Program-made: the position numbers and the translations under genes
Source: Thermoplasmata archaeon
Lineage (GTDB): Archaea > Thermoplasmatota > Thermoplasmata > UBA184
Reading direction: 5' to 3'
DNA: 8,731 nt
Assembly: GCA_021827545.1 (NCBI GenBank)
Contig: JAKAVH010000203.1
Location: 1 to 8,731, forward strand
Shown: piece by piece, positions 5,487 through 8,731 of the stretch
Numbering within the stretch: the first letter of the stretch is position 1
Layout of the letters: each line of letters begins with the position of its first letter
Notes under the pieces: model-generated
Told to the model about the DNA's origin: nothing
Database searches by the model: none
Seen by the model: only the letters and a program-made list of their open reading frames with translations

Positions 5487-7448
5487 CTACCGGACTCTGA
5501 AGACGTCGACCGGCGTGGAGACGTTCTTGAGCGAGGGAGCCCGCAGCTTCTCGACCGTAACGTCCACCTTGTTGCGAACCTGGTCCCAGACGGGCCCGGT
5601 GATGCAGATCCCCCCCGGCGGAGCCAGGGGCTCTATCCGGGAGGCGACGTTGACTCCGTCGCCCACCAAGTCATTCCCCTCGCGAACGACGTCCCCGACG
5701 TGGATCCCGATGCGGAGGCGGATCCGGTCCTTGGGCCTTCTCGACAGGTTGCGCCTCGCTACGGTGTCTTGAATCTCGACCGCGCATCGAACGGATTCGA
5801 CCGCGCTGGCGAACTCGACCATGAATCCATCGCCCATCGTCTTGACCTCACGGCCGCCACGGGAACCGACGATGGGTCGAACGAGGGACCGGTGCTCTTC
5901 CAAGAGCCGCAACGCACCCGCCTCGTCCCGCTGAGCGAGTTTCGTGAACCCGACCATGTCGGTGAACATGATGGCCACGAGCCGACGATCGGCGGCGTGC
6001 CCCGGCTCGACCGGGACGACCTTCTCGAGACGCATTCTTCGCAGGAGAGAGACAAAGCGCGGGTCGGACCTCAACGGATCGAACCGCGGTTCGACCTTGA
6101 TCCAGACCAGCCAACTGGACCGCTCCTCGTACGCCCGCTCCAGCCAAGCCACGGCCGGCGCTATCTCGCCCAGTCCGGTGTAGACCAGCGCGATCCAGTA
6201 GGACGGAAGATATTGGGAGCGCGATCGCTCCAGGAGTTCCCCGAGTAGCTGCCGGGCTTCCGGGCCACGGCCGGAGGCCGCGTACGCGTGGGCGAGGACC
6301 GCGATCGAGATGGTGCTCCCACCGGAGGCGCTGACCGCTTGCCGGATCTCGGCGATCGCCTCAGGGTACATCCCCTTCTCCAGATACGGGCGACCGAACC
6401 AGAGGTGGGCCGGCCCGAATTCGGGGTCGATCTCGAGCGCCCGGCGGTACTGATCGATCGCCCCATCGAAGTCGCGGGCAAGGTACAGGACATGACCGAG
6501 GCCCGTGTTGACGGCCATCGAGATCGGGTCCAGCTCGAGGGCCGTCCGCATCTCCACCAGCGCTTCGTCGAAACGGCCCATCGCCTTGAGATAGTCCGCG
6601 TAGAACTGGTGCCCGACGGGATAGCCCGGATTGAGGGCGATCGCGCGACGTAGCGCCCCCTCCGCGGCTCCCCAATCGCGTTCGTACAGGAAACGGACGA
6701 ACCCGAGCGACGCGTGCGCCTCGGCCAGATGGTCGTCGATGGCTAGGGCCGTCTCCGCCGCCTCTCGGGCCTTGGGAAACGCCTCGGTGGGTGCCAGGTA
6801 TTCCAGCCAACCGAGCTGGGCCCAGGAGTCCGCGATCCCGCAGTATGCGAGGGCAAACGTCCGATCCCTCTCGCTGGCCCGGCGGAAGAGTTCTACCGCC
6901 CGCCGGAGGCCGGCTTCGCTCCGCAAGTTCCACTGAAATCGTCCCTGCAGGTAGAGGTCGTACGCATTCGCGGTCGGGACGAAGCCCCTGTGGAGTTCTT
7001 GCTCGTCACGTCGCACCAACCGGATCTTTAGGGCGCGCCCGATTCGCCGGGCGATCTCCCGCTGGGTGGCGAAGGTATCCCGGAGTTCGCGGTCGTAATT
7101 CCCGGACCAGACGTCTTCCTGGCTCGCGGCGTCGATCAGCCGGACCGAGATCCTCACCGTGCGGCCGGACTTGCGCACGCTGCCTTCCACGACGCTCTGT
7201 ACGGCGAGCTCGCTGGCGACCTGGGCCACCGTCTTCTCGGTGCCCTTGTAGTGCATCGCCGAGGTCCGGGCGATCACGCTCAGGCGCGATATCTTCGACA
7301 GAGTGGAGATGAGCTCTTCCGTCAGACCATCTACGAAATAGTCGTCCCGGGAACCCGGGCTGAAATTCGCAAGGGGGAGGACGGCCAGCCGGTGTGTCTG
7401 GCCTCGGCGGAGTGGGATTCCGCCCGACGTCATCGCCGCGACCCCCAT
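5487..7448 (-). CDS. TolB-like/TPR protein with C-terminal class III adenylate/guanylate cyclase
   Basis: A 653-residue soluble protein predicted to make cyclic AMP (or GMP) from the nucleotide triphosphate. Residues 19-150 are a TolB/FlgO-like domain (LAVLPLANFS, YFVDGLTEELI, VVEGSVRKSG). Residues 158-470 hold about seven TPR units ending in EPRFDPLRSDPRF, a protein-interaction scaffold. Residues 488-653 are the class III catalytic domain with every key residue: metal-binding Asp497 (FTDMVGFT) and Asp540, purine-contacting Lys536 (VKTMGD) and Asp593 (NDLVGD), and transition-state Asn600 and Arg604 (VNVASR). A Lys/Asp pair favours ATP. A homodimer is expected because all six are on one chain. 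No membrane segment is visible. ATG 7448 or ATG 7433 fits best; the frame stays open to 8072, but those 208 codons are Arg/Pro-rich and look non-coding. An A-rich patch (complement of 7468-7473) may be its promoter. Confidence 0.88.
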   Translation of the reverse strand: MGVAAMTSGGIPLRRGQTHRLAVLPLANFSPGSRDDYFVDGLTEELISTLSKISRLSVIARTSAMHYKGTEKTVAQVASELAVQSVVEGSVRKSGRTVRISVRLIDAASQEDVWSGNYDRELRDTFATQREIARRIGRALKIRLVRRDEQELHRGFVPTANAYDLYLQGRFQWNLRSEAGLRRAVELFRRASERDRTFALAYCGIADSWAQLGWLEYLAPTEAFPKAREAAETALAIDDHLAEAHASLGFVRFLYERDWGAAEGALRRAIALNPGYPVGHQFYADYLKAMGRFDEALVEMRTALELDPISMAVNTGLGHVLYLARDFDGAIDQYRRALEIDPEFGPAHLWFGRPYLEKGMYPEAIAEIRQAVSASGGSTISIAVLAHAYAASGRGPEARQLLGELLERSRSQYLPSYWIALVYTGLGEIAPAVAWLERAYEERSSWLVWIKVEPRFDPLRSDPRFVSLLRRMRLEKVVPVEPGHAADRRLVAIMFTDMVGFTKLAQRDEAGALRLLEEHRSLVRPIVGSRGGREVKTMGDGFMVEFASAVESVRCAVEIQDTVARRNLSRRPKDRIRLRIGIHVGDVVREGNDLVGDGVNVASRIEPLAPPGGICITGPVWDQVRNKVDVTVEKLRAPSLKNVSTPVDVFRVR

Positions 7449-7849
7449 CAGGGCATGTCGGTTATCGTCTTTTCCCTGCTGACCGCTCTCCCGCTCGGAC
7501 GCGACCTCTCGGACGGGACACAGCCGCTGCGGCCGCACGATTGGCCGTAACCGCTTCCACGAGGGACCTTCCAAGGGGATCGTGGCCGAGGCACCCACCT
7601 TGCCCCGTTCGCCGGGACCCGCCAGAGAGGCCTCCCGCGGGGTCACCGCGAGTGACGATACCGTTGAGGTGCGAAGGCCCGCGCAGTCGTTGCGACGAGC
7701 GTCGACGGTTTCGAGCGCGGCTCGGAGATGCTCCCGAGGGGTTGCGGCCCGAAGGGGACGAGCCCGACGGACTCGATGTGTCCGTAGCCGACTTGGGCCG
7801 GGGTGTCGTCGGCCCGAAGACGCTCGGTACGGTGGCGACCCGCGGGACT

Positions 7850-7862
7850 TTTCCCTGGGAAA
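7850..7862. promoter_or_regulatory. Perfect 6-1-6 dyad, possible operator
   Basis: TTTCCC (7850-7855) and GGGAAA (7857-7862) form a perfect dyad with one central base. Runs of A/T are scarce in this region, which makes it stand out. Its size suits a dimeric repressor site, about 390 nt upstream of the cyclase start. No regulator is known. Confidence 0.25.
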
Positions 7863-8211
7863 CAAACCAGAGATCGCCCCCGGTTCCATTTGGACCAACG
7901 GGAGCGTGCCGACGAGGCCGTGGACGAGCAGCCATGCGGCCTTGTTCACCCGATCATCGCCCGAGTCGAGCCGGGGGCTTCGAACACGTCTACGGCGGTG
8001 GTGGGGTCGCCTGGGGAGGCTTCTTGGAGGGCGGACGGGTCCTGCGTTCTGCCTTCGCCCACGAGCCCGCACGGCTCGGAGAATCCCGGCGGAATCTGCC
8101 GCTTAAGGGCGCGACCCCTTCTGAGGGTGCGGCCTCGAGCCCGCGACCTCCGACTCGAACACGCGGCTACCCGACCCGATCCGGGGGGCCGGTCATGAAC
8201 GGGTGCTCGGT

Positions 8212-8226
8212 CGCCGCGTGGCGGCG
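8212..8226 (-). terminator. Hairpin downstream of methyltransferase gene
   Basis: CGCCGC (8212-8217) pairs with GCGGCG (8221-8226) over a 3-nt loop, 83-97 nt after the methyltransferase stop in its direction of transcription. No T-run; assigned by position only. Confidence 0.25.
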
Positions 8227-8308
8227 TGTCGATCCTGACCGCGGTAGCCCTTGCACCGACCCCCGGACGGGGCACGTGCGTCTTGCGAGAGCACCCCTCG
8301 CCCGCGCA

Positions 8309-8731
8309 CTACCTGCGTCGCGGATAGGGTGTCGATCGCCGCGAGAGGAATGCGAAGTAGAAGGAGGGCTCGCCGTCCTCTCGACCGGGGTTGAACTCGA
8401 GCCGAGAGAACAGGAACCGTGATTCGAGGACCGCAGCCACCTCCCGTACGGACGGACGATGCGGGGGGCCCATGGGCGCGGTATGCTCGCGCGCCACCCA
8501 AGCGAGGACGAAACTCCCGCCGGGCCGGAGCACCCGGTGGACTTCCCTCGCGTAGTCCTCTCTGCGAGACAAGGGAAGGGTGTGAAAGCAACCGTGGTCG
8601 ACGACCCCATCGAGACTACCGTCCGCGAACCTCAACGCCAACGCATCCCCCTCCTGGATGTCCGCAACGAGATGCGCTTCGGCCGCGCGGGCGCGGGCGG
8701 CCGCCACGGCGCCGGGGGAGAGGTCGACTCC
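8309..8731 (-). CDS. Class I SAM-dependent methyltransferase, N-terminus cut off by window edge
   Basis: The visible 140 residues are the C-terminal part of a Rossmann-fold methyltransferase that transfers a methyl group from S-adenosylmethionine; substrate unknown. The window edge falls in GVDLSPGAV, where the acidic residue after the second strand (Asp3 of the fragment) binds the SAM ribose. The glycine-rich motif I just before it lies outside. Then come ADIQEGDALAL (adenine-side motif), FADGSLDGVVDHGCFHTLP (motif IV and following loop) and HRVLRPGGSFVLAW (the LkPGG turn), then SFYFAFLSRR as the last strand. The HGCFHTLP pattern recalls TPMT-like and Methyltransf_11/25-type enzymes. The stop is TAG at 8309-8311. 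The true start lies beyond 8731; the GTG at 8707 is internal. Confidence 0.88.
   Translation of the reverse strand, partial: GVDLSPGAVAAARARAAEAHLVADIQEGDALALRFADGSLDGVVDHGCFHTLPLSRREDYAREVHRVLRPGGSFVLAWVAREHTAPMGPPHRPSVREVAAVLESRFLFSRLEFNPGREDGEPSFYFAFLSRRSTPYPRRR

Larger units (their letters stand above)
7449..8308. other. Long gap upstream of the cyclase gene
   Basis: About 860 nt between the methyltransferase stop and the cyclase start, both on the minus strand. All six frames are long but low in information (Arg/Pro/Ser-rich); none matches a family. It holds the dyad TTTCCC-T-GGGAAA (7850-7862), a hairpin CGCCGC/GCGGCG (8212-8226) 83 nt beyond the methyltransferase stop, and one copy of GACCGCGGT (8237-8245). 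Possible long regulatory leader for the cyclase, or gene decay. Confidence 0.55.

Noticed and set aside
8066..8133. CCGCAC (8067-8072) and GTGCGG (8127-8132) flanking small hairpins, suggestive of a tRNA on either strand.
   Set aside because: No T-loop consensus precedes the 3' strand and the inner arms cannot be placed at tRNA spacing.
7394..8422. A 342-codon plus-strand open frame across the cyclase upstream region.
   Set aside because: It overlaps the cyclase N-terminus and the methyltransferase C-terminus on the other strand, is Arg/Pro/Ser-rich and matches nothing. Long chance frames are expected at this GC content.
1..8731. CRISPR array, insertion sequence, attachment site or defence island.
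   Set aside because: I saw no regularly spaced repeats, no transposase or integrase motifs and no terminal inverted repeats in the window.

Overview
The window is about 8.7 kb of very GC-rich DNA with six complete genes, one partial gene and an unusually large non-coding share (roughly 40%). It looks chromosomal and comes most likely from an uncultivated high-GC archaeon, perhaps a soil or sediment Thermoplasmatota. The evidence is indirect: an archaeal-style TATA element before the SnoaL-like gene, weaker AT-rich elements before two others, few convincing Shine-Dalgarno sites, and a cyclase domain close in wording to those I know from archaea such as Nitrososphaeria. There is no rRNA, tRNA or ribosomal protein to settle this, and a GC-rich bacterium is not excluded.

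Layout, left to right: 1-411 non-coding, with a hairpin; 412-1407 (+) an extended-type NAD(P)-dependent epimerase/dehydratase; 1468-1968 (+) a SnoaL-like (NTF2-fold) protein behind a TATA box; 1969-2887 non-coding, with tandem hairpins and a possible VOC-family remnant; 2888-3247 (+) an alkyltransferase-like protein (Cys-less MGMT homologue); 3353-4117 (+) a zinc ribbon fused to a LURP-one/scramblase-like domain; 4505-4735 (+) a small two-helix membrane protein; 4736-5486 a hairpin-rich gap between converging genes; 5487-7448 (-) a TolB-like/TPR/class III cyclase fusion; 7449-8308 non-coding; 8309-8731 (-) the C-terminal part of a class I SAM methyltransferase that runs off the right edge.

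The genes do not form an obvious pathway or operon. Each has its own upstream gap and the functions are unrelated: sugar or nucleotide-type epimerase, small-molecule cyclase or hydrolase fold, alkyl-lesion recognition, membrane-associated lipid-binding fold, second-messenger synthesis, methyl transfer. The most informative gene is the cyclase, which keeps every residue needed for catalysis but carries the cyclase domain at the C-terminus, behind the sensory or scaffold domains. I found no defence system, CRISPR array, insertion sequence or clear new multi-gene system.
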